Counted from the first letter of the stretch, positions 1-9,442 are shown. The stretch: 64,000 nt of DNA from Sphaerisporangium album (GCF_003323745.1 NZ_QOIL01000003.1:310001-374000); one strand, 5' to 3'. The notes: generated by a model from the sequence alone, not told the origin. A program made the numbers and translations.

Positions 1-174
1 CGCGGACGTACGGACACGGACGACCTCATGTCTCTGGCTCCTCCGGATCGGTGCGGACACCTCTCCGCATCCCGACAGGACCAGCGCCATCGAGAGCGAG
101 AGCGGAAACGACAGCCACAGCACTCCAGCCCGACATCCAGCCACCGCACGCTCCCCCCGAAACAGCGGCGGGGG

Positions 175-480
175 TCACGGATACCTTTCGGCCGTTTCCC
201 CCCGCAGAGTCTTTGCCAGCTCCTCCCACCAGGGAGGAATCTCGGCGTGCAACTCCGCGTAACGACGTGCCACCCGAATGGCACATCCGACCGGATCTGT
301 ACCCAGGTGGCGACGTTTCACCACACCCTCCTGCCAACGGTAAAAGCCATCACGAAACGTGACGACCAGCCCGATCCACACAGAAAGGATGGCGTCGTCG
401 CACACCACGTACGCGTCGGTGACTCCCAGCCCCTCGAGCTCAACGCGCAGCTTCGCCATGGCCGCGCGGCAGTCGGTCAC
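175..480 (-). CDS. Small hypothetical protein (101 aa)
   Basis: I do not recognise this protein. The frame could run back to 732, but the upstream part is low-complexity Arg/Pro-rich and looks non-coding, whereas the last 101 codons look like a normal folded protein (VTDAYVVCDDAILSVW, then FRDGFYRWQEG). I chose the GTG at 480 because a run of G resembling a weak ribosome-binding site lies just upstream. There is no signal peptide or membrane helix. It follows the XRE-cupin gene on the same strand with a 255-base gap, so co-transcription is possible but not shown. The first 174 bases of the window hold nothing I can support. Confidence 0.5.
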   Translation of the reverse strand: MTDCRAAMAKLRVELEGLGVTDAYVVCDDAILSVWIGLVVTFRDGFYRWQEGVVKRRHLGTDPVGCAIRVARRYAELHAEIPPWWEELAKTLRGETAERYP

Positions 481-660
481 CCGTCCACCCCCCGGGCGAC
501 CGCCGGCCGGACAGGGGCGCGGCCGCGGATCCGGCCGGGTGGATGACTCTTCAGCGCAGACACAACGATGATGTACCCGTATGCGACGCTCCTTTGCACC
601 ACCGTGAGCGAGACGTGATGTGTCCGTGAAATAAAGACTCCGAACACCGCCCCCGCCCCG

Positions 661-728
661 GCGCGGCCACGAACACAGACTCTCAGGCGCCCCGAACCGC
701 CGCGCCGGAGGCGCGGCCATAAACACAG
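661..728. repeat. Short imperfect direct repeat
   Basis: An 18-base element, GCGCGGCCACGAACACAG, occurs at 661-678 and again at 711-728 with two changes. The copies are 50 bases apart, just downstream of the XRE-cupin stop codon. No function is evident. Confidence 0.4.
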
Positions 729-735
729 CCATGTA

Positions 736-1320
736 CTAGCTCTGGTCGGGGGTCTGGCGGGGTTCGGTGACGACCATGATGAACCGCAGCCGGCCGTCGG
801 TCTCGTTGGCGTAGCGGTGGGGCCGGTCGGCGCTGAACAGCACCGCCTCGTTGAGCCCGACGACGTGACGGCTGCCGTACACCGACAGGGTCAGGTCGCC
901 CTCCAGGACCGTCAGCATCTCCCGCGTGCCGGCCGGGTGGGCGTCGCCGTCGTGGTACTCCCCCGGCGCGAGCGTCCAGTCCCACATCTCCAGGATCGCC
1001 GGGGCGTCGGAGCCCACGAGCAGCCGCGCGGAACCGCCCTGGTCGCTGCGCCAGAGCGTGACGACGTCGGAGGCGTGCACCACGCGGACGACCGGCGTGT
1101 CCGACACCTCGACCAGGCGGGCGACCGTGACGCCGAGGGCGTCGGCGATGCGGGTGAGCGTCGTCACGCTGGGGTTGGTGCGGCACTGCTCGATCTGGAC
1201 GAGCATGCCCCGGCTCACCCCCGACCGGGCGGCGAGCGCGTCGAGGGTCATGCCCCGGTGGGCGCGCTGGGCGCGGACGTTGCTGGCGATCGCCGCCGTG
1301 ATTGTCTCCGGATCCGGCAT
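736..1320 (-). CDS. XRE-family regulator with C-terminal cupin domain
   Basis: This 194-residue regulator has an N-terminal helix-turn-helix (about residues 12-66, with MTLDALAARSGVSRGMLVQ) and a C-terminal cupin (about 85-185). That is the usual layout of small-molecule-responsive HTH-cupin repressors such as the PuuR/SutR type. The start ATG lies six bases after TAGACT (1327-1332), a good minus-strand -10 hexamer, and there is no Shine-Dalgarno, so the transcript may be leaderless. It is divergent from an EamA transporter, and the shared region holds a 19-base palindrome. I infer it controls itself and the transporter. The ligand is unknown. Confidence 0.85.
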   Translation of the reverse strand: MPDPETITAAIASNVRAQRAHRGMTLDALAARSGVSRGMLVQIEQCRTNPSVTTLTRIADALGVTVARLVEVSDTPVVRVVHASDVVTLWRSDQGGSARLLVGSDAPAILEMWDWTLAPGEYHDGDAHPAGTREMLTVLEGDLTLSVYGSRHVVGLNEAVLFSADRPHRYANETDGRLRFIMVVTEPRQTPDQS

Positions 1321-1339
1321 GAGTGCAGTCTAGTGACAG

Positions 1340-1385
1340 TTGTGTGCAATGGATTAGTCCCAATATATTGCACTAACAGTGCAAT
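1340..1385 (+). promoter_or_regulatory. EamA promoter with palindromic operator
   Basis: TTGTGT (1340-1345), an 18-base spacer and TATATT (1364-1369) form a sigma-70-type promoter towards the EamA gene. A perfect inverted repeat, ATTGCACT-AAC-AGTGCAAT, spans 1367-1385 and overlaps the -10 and the likely start point. A further half-site, GTGCAAT, lies at 1344-1350 over the -35. The obvious candidate binder is the divergent XRE-cupin protein. Confidence 0.65.
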
Positions 1386-1404
1386 CCGATGGAGGTGACC
1401 CGCA

Positions 1405-2247
1405 ATGGCGGCCGTGTTGCTGGCGACCACCTGCGCCGTCGTGTACGGCATGGCCGACTTCTTCGGCGGTCTCGCCACCCGGCGCTCGCGCGTCCTCGCC
1501 GTCGTCCTGCTCACCCAGGTCACCGGGCTGCTGTTCGTGATCCCGCTGCTGCCGATCCTTCCTGGCGCGCCGAGCCCCGGCGCGCTGGCCTGGGGCATGG
1601 GGGCGGGGCTGTGCGGCGGGCTCGCCGTCATCTTCTTCTATCGTGCTCTGGCCGGCGGCGTCATGTCGGTGGTGGCGCCGACGACCGCGACCATGTCCGT
1701 GGCGCTGCCCGTCCTGGTCGGCCTGATCCTGGGCGAACGCCCGGAGCCGCTCGCGCTCGCCGGGGTGGCGCTCGCGCTCGGCGCCGTGATCCTGGTCGGA
1801 CGCGACTCCGCCCCCGCGGGCGGCCGGACCACACTCGCGCCCGTCGTCCAGGCGCTCGCGTCCGGCCTCGGCTTCGGCGCGTTCTTCATCCTGCTCAAGC
1901 AGGCCCCCGAGGGCGCGGGCCTGTGGCCGCTGTTCGGCGCCCGCTTCGCCTCGATCCTCCTGGTCGCCGCGCTGGCCGTGGTCAGCGGGCGCACGCTGCG
2001 GCCCGGTCCGGGGGCGATCCCGACGATCGTCGCCGCCGGCGTCATGGACATGGGGGCCAACGTGCTCTACGTCCTGGCTGCGCAGCGCGGCCTGCTCGTC
2101 GTGGTGGCGGTGCTCGTGTCGCTGTACCCGGCCAGCACGCTCCTGCTCGCCCGCTGGGTCCTCAAGGAGCGCCTCAACGCCGTCCAGGCGTCCGGCATCG
2201 GCCTGGCCCTCGGCGCCATCGCCCTGATCGCCGTCACCACCACCTGA
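1405..2247 (+). CDS. EamA/DMT-family transporter
   Basis: This 280-residue hydrophobic protein has about ten membrane helices arranged as two EamA repeats (about residues 5-135 and 148-278). It is an inner-membrane drug/metabolite transporter family member, and the substrate cannot be read from sequence. The ATG at 1405 is preceded by GGAGG at 1391-1395. Its only close neighbour is the divergent XRE-cupin regulator, which probably represses it. It converges on the sigma-factor gene downstream, with a bidirectional terminator between them. Confidence 0.88.
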   Translation: MAAVLLATTCAVVYGMADFFGGLATRRSRVLAVVLLTQVTGLLFVIPLLPILPGAPSPGALAWGMGAGLCGGLAVIFFYRALAGGVMSVVAPTTATMSVALPVLVGLILGERPEPLALAGVALALGAVILVGRDSAPAGGRTTLAPVVQALASGLGFGAFFILLKQAPEGAGLWPLFGARFASILLVAALAVVSGRTLRPGPGAIPTIVAAGVMDMGANVLYVLAAQRGLLVVVAVLVSLYPASTLLLARWVLKERLNAVQASGIGLALGAIALIAVTTT

Positions 2248-2273
2248 CCGCGCCCGACCTGCCCCGGACATGA

Positions 2274-2310
2274 CGAAGGCCGGCACGGCGGGTGCCCGTG
2301 CCGGCCTTCG
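2274..2310. terminator. Bidirectional terminator between convergent genes
   Basis: CGAAGGCCGGCAC (2274-2286) pairs perfectly with GTGCCGGCCTTCG (2298-2310). It lies between the EamA gene and the convergent sigma-factor gene. Confidence 0.75.
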
Positions 2311-2321
2311 CCCGACGCGCG

Positions 2322-2915
2322 TCAGGCCGCCTGGAACTCCGGGGTGAGGCGCACGCCCTCGTCGTGGGCGTAGCCTTCGAGCATCGTCCTGAGCTGGCGG
2401 CGGCCACGGTGCAGCCGGGACATGACCGTGCCGATCGGCGTGCCCATGCGCTCGGCGATCTCCTTGTACGCGAAGCCCTCGACGTCCGCGAGGTACACCG
2501 CGACCCGGAAGTCCTCCGGGAGGGACCGCAGGGCGTTCATGACCACGCTGTCTGGGAGCTGCTCCAAGGCCTCGGTCTCGGCGGAGCGCAACCCGGTCGA
2601 CGTGTGGGACTCGGCGGCGGCGAGCTGCCAGTCCTCGATGTCCTCGGCGGCCGACAGCTTCGGCGACCGCTGCTGCTTGCGGTAGTCGTTGATGAAGTTG
2701 TTCGTCAGAATGCGGTGCAGCCACGCCTTGAGGTTCGTCCCCGGACGGAACTGGTGGTAGGACGTGTAGGCCTTGGCCACCGTCTCCTGCACGAGGTCCT
2801 CGGCGTCCGCCGTGTTGCGCGTGAGGCGCATCGCGGACGCGAAAAGCTGGTTGGTGACGGGCATGACGTCACGCTCGAACCACGCTCGACGCTGCTGTTC
2901 GGTCATCGAGATCAT
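2322..2915 (-). CDS. ECF sigma factor of the SigR/SigH type
   Basis: This 197-residue group IV sigma factor has region 2 ([20 protein letters not shown] and [20 protein letters not shown]) and region 4 ([38 protein letters not shown]). These segments are close to Streptomyces SigR and mycobacterial SigH, which drive the thiol-oxidative stress response and are held by the zinc anti-sigma factor RsrA/RshA. GAGGGG lies eight bases before the ATG. Unusually, no anti-sigma gene is adjacent: the next gene downstream is the convergent EamA transporter. It may be a paralogue whose anti-sigma factor is elsewhere, or it may be controlled otherwise. It is divergent from a Cds1-like enzyme. Confidence 0.9.
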   Translation of the reverse strand: MISMTEQQRRAWFERDVMPVTNQLFASAMRLTRNTADAEDLVQETVAKAYTSYHQFRPGTNLKAWLHRILTNNFINDYRKQQRSPKLSAAEDIEDWQLAAAESHTSTGLRSAETEALEQLPDSVVMNALRSLPEDFRVAVYLADVEGFAYKEIAERMGTPIGTVMSRLHRGRRQLRTMLEGYAHDEGVRLTPEFQAA

Positions 2916-3201
2916 CTAATCCCCCTCAAACCTGCCTGACCCCCGTTACCCGTCCGGCATGAACCCATGCAGGTTCGGTAACCGCTTTACTCCATCTGAC
3001 GGCTGATCACATGCTCATGGTTCACCCATAAGAGTGACGTTAAGGGTTGTAGCTGGTCAGGAGGGTCATGAAGCGATTGGCCGGCGGTGGCGACATCACA
3101 CCGGAGGCCGGACAAGTCTCATTATAGTAACAGACATCACCCAAAACGGTGCAAAGTGTGGTAGGGCTCACACGGAACCGGTCAGCCGGTACCGTGGCGA
3201 C

Positions 3202-4275
3202 ATGAAGCACGTGGACCGGCACGATCCGACGACGCGGGAATGGGTGGCCGAGGCGATCCGCACGGTCGAGGCGGACGCCAACCGCAGTTGTGACACCCAC
3301 CTGCACGTCTTCCCGCTACCCCCGCGCTGGGGCGTCGACCTCTACCTGAAGGACGAGTCCGTCCACCCCACCGGTTCACTGAAACATCGCCTGGCCAGGT
3401 CCTTGTTCCTGTACGGCCTCGCCAACGGGCACATCGGCCCCTCCACCACCGTCGTGGAGGCGTCCAGCGGCTCGACCGCCGTCAGCGAGGCGTACTTCTG
3501 CCGCATGCTCGGCCTGCCGTTCGTCGCGGTCATGCCCGCGTCCACCTCGCCGGAGAAGATCGCGCTCATCGAGTTCTACGGCGGCAAGTGCCGGCTCGTG
3601 GACGACCCGAAGGCGATCTACGAGGAGTCCCGCCGCCTGGCCGAGGAGACCGGCGGCCACTTCATGGACCAGTTCACCTACGCCGAGCGCGCCACGGACT
3701 GGCGGGGCAACAACAACATCGCGGAGAGCATCTACCAGCAGATGTCCCTGGAGCGCCATCCGGAGCCCGCCTGGATCGTCGTCGGCGCCGGCACCGGCGG
3801 CACGTCGGCCACCATCGGCCGCTACATCCGCTACCGGCGCCACGCCACCCGCCTGGCCGTCGTGGACCCGGACGGGTCGGCGTTCTACCCGGCCTGGGTC
3901 GGCGGCGAGGACGGCGTGACGGCGCGCGGATCGCGGATCGAGGGCATCGGCCGCCCGCGTGTCGAGCCGTCGTTCCTGCCGACGGTCATCGACCGCATGA
4001 TCCAGGTGCCGGACGCCGCCTCGATCGCCGCCATGCGCTGGGTGCGGGAGGTCACCGGGCTGGACGCCGGCGGGTCCACCGGCACCAACGTCGCGGCGGC
4101 CGTGGACCTCATCAAGGAGATGCGCGCGAACGGTCAGCGTGGAAGCGTGGTGACCCTGATCTGCGACGGCGGCGAACGCTACCGGGGCACGTACGGAAAC
4201 GACGGCTGGCTCGCCGAGCACGGGATCGACGTCGACCCCCCGCTCGGCGAGCTCCGCGCCTTCCTCAGCTCCTGA
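3202..4275 (+). CDS. cds1: PLP-dependent cysteine desulfhydrase, Cds1-like
   Basis: This 357-residue protein is a fold-type II PLP enzyme. It has the Schiff-base lysine in [10 protein letters not shown] (Lys61), a substrate loop ASSGSTAVS and a phosphate-binding GAGTGGTSA (about 195-203). Overall it closely resembles mycobacterial Cds1 (Rv3684 as I recall it), which breaks L-cysteine into sulfide, ammonia and pyruvate. Cysteine synthase activity cannot be excluded. The frame extends upstream to 3034, but conservation starts at the ATG at 3202. A TATAGT hexamer at 3123-3128 may be its -10 element. It is divergent from the SigR-like sigma factor, which suggests a thiol-stress link. Confidence 0.85.
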   Translation: MKHVDRHDPTTREWVAEAIRTVEADANRSCDTHLHVFPLPPRWGVDLYLKDESVHPTGSLKHRLARSLFLYGLANGHIGPSTTVVEASSGSTAVSEAYFCRMLGLPFVAVMPASTSPEKIALIEFYGGKCRLVDDPKAIYEESRRLAEETGGHFMDQFTYAERATDWRGNNNIAESIYQQMSLERHPEPAWIVVGAGTGGTSATIGRYIRYRRHATRLAVVDPDGSAFYPAWVGGEDGVTARGSRIEGIGRPRVEPSFLPTVIDRMIQVPDAASIAAMRWVREVTGLDAGGSTGTNVAAAVDLIKEMRANGQRGSVVTLICDGGERYRGTYGNDGWLAEHGIDVDPPLGELRAFLSS

Positions 4276-4280
4276 CCGTG

Positions 4281-4463
4281 CCCATGGCGCGGCCTCCGGC
4301 CACGCGGTGAGGGCGCCCTGGAGCCGGCGTTCTTCCGTCGTCACTCGGAAGGGGCTCGTTCCTCACCCCTTCCTCCCTCCTCCTCCAGAACACCGGCGCA
4401 CCCTCACACGCCCATGGCACGGCCTCCGGCCACGCGGTGAGGACGCCCCGGAGCCGGCGCTCT
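4281..4463. repeat. 53-base direct repeat downstream of ftsY
   Basis: Two copies of a 53-base segment (4281-4333 and 4411-4463) match except at a few positions. Each begins CCCATGGC, contains GGCCTCCGGCCACGCGGTGA and ends with GAGCCGGCG. The second copy abuts the ftsY stop codon. Partial self-complementarity suggests duplicated terminator-like sequence. Confidence 0.6.
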
Positions 4464-5650
4464 CAGGGGCGGGCGTCGCCGTTCCCCAGGATCGCGTCCA
4501 CGAAGACCTCGGCGTCGAAGGGCGCCAGGTCGTCGGGGCCCTCGCCGAGGCCCACCAGCTTGACCGGGACGCCGAGCTCGCGCTGGACCGAGACGACGAT
4601 GCCGCCCTTGGCCGTGCCGTCCAGCTTGGTCAGCACGATGCCGGTGACGTTCACCACCTCGGCGAACACCTGGGCCTGCCGCAGGCCGTTCTGACCGGTC
4701 GTGGCGTCCAGCACGAGCAGCACCTCGTCCACCGTGGCCTTCTTCTCGATGACGCGCTTGACCTTGCCGAGCTCGTCCATGAGGCCGGTCTTGGTGTGGA
4801 GGCGGCCGGCGGTGTCGACGATGACGGTGTCGACCTTGTCGTCGATGCCCTTGCTGACCGCGTCGAAGGCCACCGACGCCGGGTCGGCGCCCTCGTCCTT
4901 GCGGACGACCTCAGCGCCGACCCGCTCGCCCCAGGTCTGGAGCTGGTCGGCCGCGGCGGCGCGGAACGTGTCGGCCGCGCCGAGGACGACCTTGCGGCCG
5001 TCACCGATGAGCGCGCGGGCGAGCTTGCCGGTGGTGGTGGTCTTGCCGGTGCCGTTGACGCCGACCACGAGCACGACGGCGGGACGCTCGCCGTGCGGCG
5101 CGGTGTGCAGCGTGCGGTCCATGTCGGCGCCGATGAGCGTGAGCAGCTGCTCGCGCAGCAGGCCGCGCACCTCGCCGTGGTCGCGGGAGCCGAGCACCTT
5201 GACCTTGGTGCGGAGCTCCTCGACCATCGCGCGGGTGGGCCCGACGCCGACGTCGGCGGTGATCAGCGTGTCCTCGACCTCGTCCCAGACGTCGTCGTCG
5301 AGGCGGTCGCGGGACAGCAGCTCGAGCAGGCCCTTGCCGAGGGAGGTCTGCGAACGGGCCAGCCGGGCGCGCAGGCGCACCATGCGGCCCGCCGACGGGG
5401 GCGGGATCTCGATCTCGGGGACCACCACGGGCTCCACCGGCCTGGCCGGGGGCGGGATGGTGGTCGTGACGGTGTCGTCCTCGATCACGCCGGTGGGCGG
5501 GGCCTGTTCGCGCTCCGGGAGCGTCGGCGCCTGCGGCGGCTTGACCGGCGGCGCGTGCCGTTCCCTGGGCCGGAACAGCAGGAACATGCCACCCGTCGCG
5601 AGCAGCGCGACGAGGATGACGATCAGAATGATGCCAAGATACCCATCCAC
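4463..5650 (-). CDS. ftsY: Signal recognition particle receptor FtsY
   Basis: FtsY is the SRP receptor GTPase that docks ribosome-nascent chain complexes at the membrane. With the GTG start at 5650 it has 395 residues. An N-terminal membrane helix (about 5-26) is followed by a Pro-rich acidic linker (30-88). The NG domain then has GVNGTGKTTTTGKLA (about 197-211), DTFRAAAADQL, DTAGRLHTKTGL (279-290) and LTKLDGTAKGG (340-350). A longer frame to 5701 is possible but adds an unlikely N-terminus. It is last in the smc-ftsY pair, separated by 111 bases containing a weak hairpin. Confidence 0.95.
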   Translation of the reverse strand: MDGYLGIILIVILVALLATGGMFLLFRPRERHAPPVKPPQAPTLPEREQAPPTGVIEDDTVTTTIPPPARPVEPVVVPEIEIPPPSAGRMVRLRARLARSQTSLGKGLLELLSRDRLDDDVWDEVEDTLITADVGVGPTRAMVEELRTKVKVLGSRDHGEVRGLLREQLLTLIGADMDRTLHTAPHGERPAVVLVVGVNGTGKTTTTGKLARALIGDGRKVVLGAADTFRAAAADQLQTWGERVGAEVVRKDEGADPASVAFDAVSKGIDDKVDTVIVDTAGRLHTKTGLMDELGKVKRVIEKKATVDEVLLVLDATTGQNGLRQAQVFAEVVNVTGIVLTKLDGTAKGGIVVSVQRELGVPVKLVGLGEGPDDLAPFDAEVFVDAILGNGDARP

Positions 5651-5726
5651 AGAAGTCAGTTTTCCAGACGGGCGGAGGTGGTGACGCCCGGGCTCGCCCA
5701 CCGTGCGGCCGTTATACCGATATTTC

Positions 5727-5756
5727 CTGACTTCTAGGCCGAAGTTGGAAGGTCAG
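5727..5756 (-). terminator. Weak hairpin between smc and ftsY
   Basis: CTGACTTC (5727-5734) can pair with GAAGGTCAG (5748-5756) with one bulge. It may reduce read-through from smc into ftsY. Confidence 0.3.
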
Positions 5757-5761
5757 CGGGT

Positions 5762-8700
5762 TCAGGCGCTTTCCCGCTCACGAAGCCGCTGGCTGACCAC
5801 CTGCGTGACCCCGTCCCCGCGCATGCTGACCCCGTACAGCGCGTCCGCGATCTCCATCGTCCGCTTCTGGTGCGTGATCACGATGAGCTGGGAGCTCTGC
5901 CGGAGCTCCTCGAACAACGTGAGCAGCCGCTGGGTGTTGGTGTCGTCCAGCGCCGCCTCGACCTCGTCCATGACGTAGAACGGCGACGGGCGGGCCTTGA
6001 AGATGGAGATCAGGAACGCCACGGCCGTCAGCGACCGCTCACCGCCCGACAGCAGGGACAGGCGCTTGACCTTCTTGCCCGGCGGCCGGGCCTCCACGTC
6101 GACCCCCGTGGTCAGCATGTCGGAGGGGTCCGTCAGCAGCAGGCGCCCCTCGCCGCCGGGGAACACGCGCGTGAAGATCGTCTCGAACTCGCGGGCGACG
6201 TCCTCGTACGCGGCCGTGAACACCTGCTCGACCCGCTCGTCGACCTCCTTGACCACGAGCATGAGATCGCGCCGGGTCTTGCGCAGGTCTTCGAGCTGGG
6301 AGTTCAGGAAGGTGTGCCGCTCCTCCAGCGCCGCGAACTCCTCCAGCGCCAGCGGGTTGACCTTGCCGAGCTGCGTCATCTGCTTCTCGGCCGTCCGTGC
6401 CCGCTTCTCCTGCTCCTCGCGGACGTACGGCACCGGCTCGCCGTCGCCCACCGGCACCGGCTGGTCGGGGCCGTACTCGGAGGTCAGGGCGTCCACCTCC
6501 ACGCCGTACTCCTCCATGGCCCGGGTCTCCATCTGCTCCAGGCGCAGCCGCTGCTCGGTGCGCGCGACCTCGGTGCCGTGCACGCGGTTGACCAGCTTGT
6601 CCAGGTCGCCGGAAAGCTCCCGCACCCGCACCCGGACGGCCTTCAGCTCGGCGTCGATCTCGCCCCGGGCCCGCTCGGCGTCGTCGCGCTCCTCGGCGGC
6701 GGCCGCCAGGGAAGCCTCCAGCACCCCGAGGGCGCGCCCGGCGCCGTGGACCACGGTCGCGGCCACCTGGGCCTGCGCGCGGCGGCGCTCGCGCAGCGCG
6801 GCGGCCCCGGCACGCTCCTCCCGCTCGCGCCTGGCCGCCCGCATGAGCTGGTCGGCGCGGCCCGCGATGCCCTTGACCCGCTCCTCAGCGGTCCGGACCG
6901 CCAGGCGGGCCTCCATCTCGGCCTGCCGGGCGACCGAACAGGCCGAGGCCAGCTCGTCGCGCGTCTCGGTGGTCGGCTCGGCCGCGAGCTCGTCGGCGTA
7001 CTCGGCCTCGGCGAGGCGCTCCTCCAGCTCCACCACGCCCGCCAGGTCGCGGTCGCGGGCCTCCTCGGCGGCGGCGACGTTCTTGGCCAGCCGCTCGCAT
7101 TCCTGGCTCGCGGCGTTCGCGGCGGCGTCGAGCTGGGCCAGCCTCCGGGCCACGGCGGCGAGCCTCTGGTCGGCCTCGCGCTGCCTGGCGCGCACCCTGT
7201 CCAGGACGCCCTGCGCCGCCTTCACCCCGGCCTGGGCGGCGTCGACGCCCGTCTGGGCCTGCGCCGCGCGCGCCTGGGCGGCCTCCACGGCCTGCTGGGC
7301 GGCGCGCTCGGCCTCGGCGGCGTCCTCCAGCGCGGTGGCCGTGTGCTCGGCCGTGGCGCCGGCCTCGGCCAGGGCCGCCACCGCCTCGTCCAGCGCGGTG
7401 CGCATCTGCATGACGGACGTGCCCCCGCCCGACCCGCCGTAGGCGTAGTGGGCGCCCACGAGGTCGCCGGCCCAGGTGACCGCCCGCAGGTCGGGCCGCT
7501 CCTGGACGAGCCGCGTCGCGGCGGGCAGGTCGTCCACCACGACGACCCCCGCCAGCAGGCCGTCCGCGGCCGGGCGCAGCGTGTCCGGCACGGTGACCAG
7601 GTCGGCGGCCCACTCGGCGCCGTCGGCCGGGGCGGGCCGCGTGACCGGCGCGTCCGAGGCGACGACCAGGCCCGCACGGCCCGCGCCCTTGGCCCGCAGC
7701 AGCTCAAGCGCCTCCACCACCGTCGCCTGCGACTCGACGGCCACCGCCTCCGCGGCGGCGCCCAGCACGGCCGCCACGGCCGTCTCGGCCCCGGACCGCA
7801 CGGTCATCACGGCGGCGAGCGGCCCGAGCACGCCGGGCAGGCCGGCCGCCAGCAGCGCCGCGCCGCCGTCCGCCCCCTGCGAGAGGCCCATCTCCAGGGC
7901 GTCGCGCCGGGCGTCCAGGGCGGCCAGGCCGCGCTGCGCCTCCTGGTCGGCCGCGCGGGCCGCGCCCACCGCCGACCTCGCCTCGGCCAGCGCCTTCCTC
8001 GGGACCTCCACCGCCGCCCTGGCCTCCTGGACCGCGGCCCTGGCCTCCTCGACCACCGCCTCGGCCTCGGCGACGCCCTCCTGCGCCCGCGCCAGTTCCT
8101 CGGCCAGGCCGGGCTCGGCGGCGGGGTCGGCCTCGCGCTCGGCCTCGTGGTCCTCACGGGCGCGCTCGCTGCGCTGCCGCGCCTCCGACAGGGCCTTGCC
8201 GAGGCGCCCGATCTCCTCCTCGGCGGCCCTCGCGCGTCCACGCACCGCGGCGACCTCGCCCCTCAGCCGGGCCAGGCTCTCGCGCCGGTCGGCCGCCGCG
8301 CGCGCCGCCGCGGCCAGGCGCCGCTCCTCGCCCGCCAGCGCCTCCTCGGCCTCCGTACGCCGCCAGACGGCCTGTTCGAGGATCGCCTCGGCTTCCTCCA
8401 GCTCCGCCTTGAGCATCTCTTCGCGCTCGCGGACCTCGGCGGCCTCGCGCTCGTAGTCCTCCGGGTCGCGCCCGCGCCGCTCGATCGACGCCGCCTCGAT
8501 CGCGTGCCGCTGCCGCTCGCTCGCCAGGGTCTCGACGCTGTGGAGGCGCTCCTTCAGGGCGGCGAGGCGGTAGTAGGTCTCCTGGGCGGCGGCCAGGCGG
8601 GGCTGGGCCGTGCTCTCGGCGGCCTCCAGCTCGGCCTCGCGCGTCTGGCCGGTCTCCAGCTCGGCCTCGACCTCGGCGCGGCGGACGCGCACGGCGGCCT

Positions 8701-9442
8701 CGTCGGCGGCCTCCTGGTCGAGGCGGGTGCGCAGCCGCACGACGTCGTCGGCGAGCAGGCGCAGGCGGGCGTCGCGCAGGTCCGCCTGGATCACCGCGGC
8801 CTTGCGCGCGATCTCGGCCTGGCGGCCCAGCGGCTTGAGCTGGCGGCGCAGCTCGTTCACCAGGTCCTGGACGCGGGTCAGGTTGGCCTGCATGGCGTCG
8901 AGCTTGCGCAGCGCCTTCTCTTTGCGCTTGCGGTGCTTCAGGACGCCCGCGGCCTCCTCGATGAACGCCCTGCGCTCCTCGGGGCCCGCGTGCAGCACGG
9001 TGTCGAGCTGACCCTGGCCCACGATGACGTGCATCTCGCGGCCGATGCCGGAGTCCGACAGCAGTTCCTGGATGTCGAGGAGCCGGCAGGTGTCACCGTT
9101 GATCGCGTACTCGCTCTGGCCCGACCGGAACATCAGCCGGCTGATCGTGACCTCGGTGTAGTCGATCGGGAGCGCGCCGTCGGTGTTGTCGATCGTCAGC
9201 GTGACCTCGGCGCGGCCGAGCGGCGGCCTGGAGGACGTGCCGGCGAAGATGACGTCCTCCATCTTGCCGCCGCGCAGCGACTTGGCGCTGTGCTCGCCCA
9301 TGACCCAGGCGAGCGCGTCCACGACGTTGGACTTCCCCGAGCCGTTGGGCCCGACCACACAGGTGATGCCGGGCTCGAAGCGCAGAGCGGTCGCCGAGGC
9401 GAAGGACTTGAAGCCGCGCAGCGTGAGGTTCTTCAGATACAC
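5762..9442 (-). CDS. smc: Chromosome segregation ATPase SMC
   Basis: This 1226-residue condensin subunit organises and segregates the chromosome with ScpA and ScpB, which are not encoded here. The N-terminal head has Walker A GPNGSGKSN (residues 31-39) and a Q-loop region. Long coiled coils (about 170-500 and 690-1040), rich in Ala, Glu and Arg, flank a hinge (about 510-680). The C-terminal head has the ABC signature LSGGERSLTAVAF and the Walker B FYVMDEVEAALDD. Length is normal for the family. The very long open frame on the opposite strand is a codon-bias shadow. Confidence 0.97.
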   Translation of the reverse strand: MYLKNLTLRGFKSFASATALRFEPGITCVVGPNGSGKSNVVDALAWVMGEHSAKSLRGGKMEDVIFAGTSSRPPLGRAEVTLTIDNTDGALPIDYTEVTISRLMFRSGQSEYAINGDTCRLLDIQELLSDSGIGREMHVIVGQGQLDTVLHAGPEERRAFIEEAAGVLKHRKRKEKALRKLDAMQANLTRVQDLVNELRRQLKPLGRQAEIARKAAVIQADLRDARLRLLADDVVRLRTRLDQEAADEAAVRVRRAEVEAELETGQTREAELEAAESTAQPRLAAAQETYYRLAALKERLHSVETLASERQRHAIEAASIERRGRDPEDYEREAAEVREREEMLKAELEEAEAILEQAVWRRTEAEEALAGEERRLAAAARAAADRRESLARLRGEVAAVRGRARAAEEEIGRLGKALSEARQRSERAREDHEAEREADPAAEPGLAEELARAQEGVAEAEAVVEEARAAVQEARAAVEVPRKALAEARSAVGAARAADQEAQRGLAALDARRDALEMGLSQGADGGAALLAAGLPGVLGPLAAVMTVRSGAETAVAAVLGAAAEAVAVESQATVVEALELLRAKGAGRAGLVVASDAPVTRPAPADGAEWAADLVTVPDTLRPAADGLLAGVVVVDDLPAATRLVQERPDLRAVTWAGDLVGAHYAYGGSGGGTSVMQMRTALDEAVAALAEAGATAEHTATALEDAAEAERAAQQAVEAAQARAAQAQTGVDAAQAGVKAAQGVLDRVRARQREADQRLAAVARRLAQLDAAANAASQECERLAKNVAAAEEARDRDLAGVVELEERLAEAEYADELAAEPTTETRDELASACSVARQAEMEARLAVRTAEERVKGIAGRADQLMRAARREREERAGAAALRERRRAQAQVAATVVHGAGRALGVLEASLAAAAEERDDAERARGEIDAELKAVRVRVRELSGDLDKLVNRVHGTEVARTEQRLRLEQMETRAMEEYGVEVDALTSEYGPDQPVPVGDGEPVPYVREEQEKRARTAEKQMTQLGKVNPLALEEFAALEERHTFLNSQLEDLRKTRRDLMLVVKEVDERVEQVFTAAYEDVAREFETIFTRVFPGGEGRLLLTDPSDMLTTGVDVEARPPGKKVKRLSLLSGGERSLTAVAFLISIFKARPSPFYVMDEVEAALDDTNTQRLLTLFEELRQSSQLIVITHQKRTMEIADALYGVSMRGDGVTQVVSQRLRERESA

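Noticed and set aside
1-174. Possible partial gene at the left edge
   Set aside because: All frames through this stretch are Pro/Arg/His-rich without motif or start signals, so nothing can be supported.
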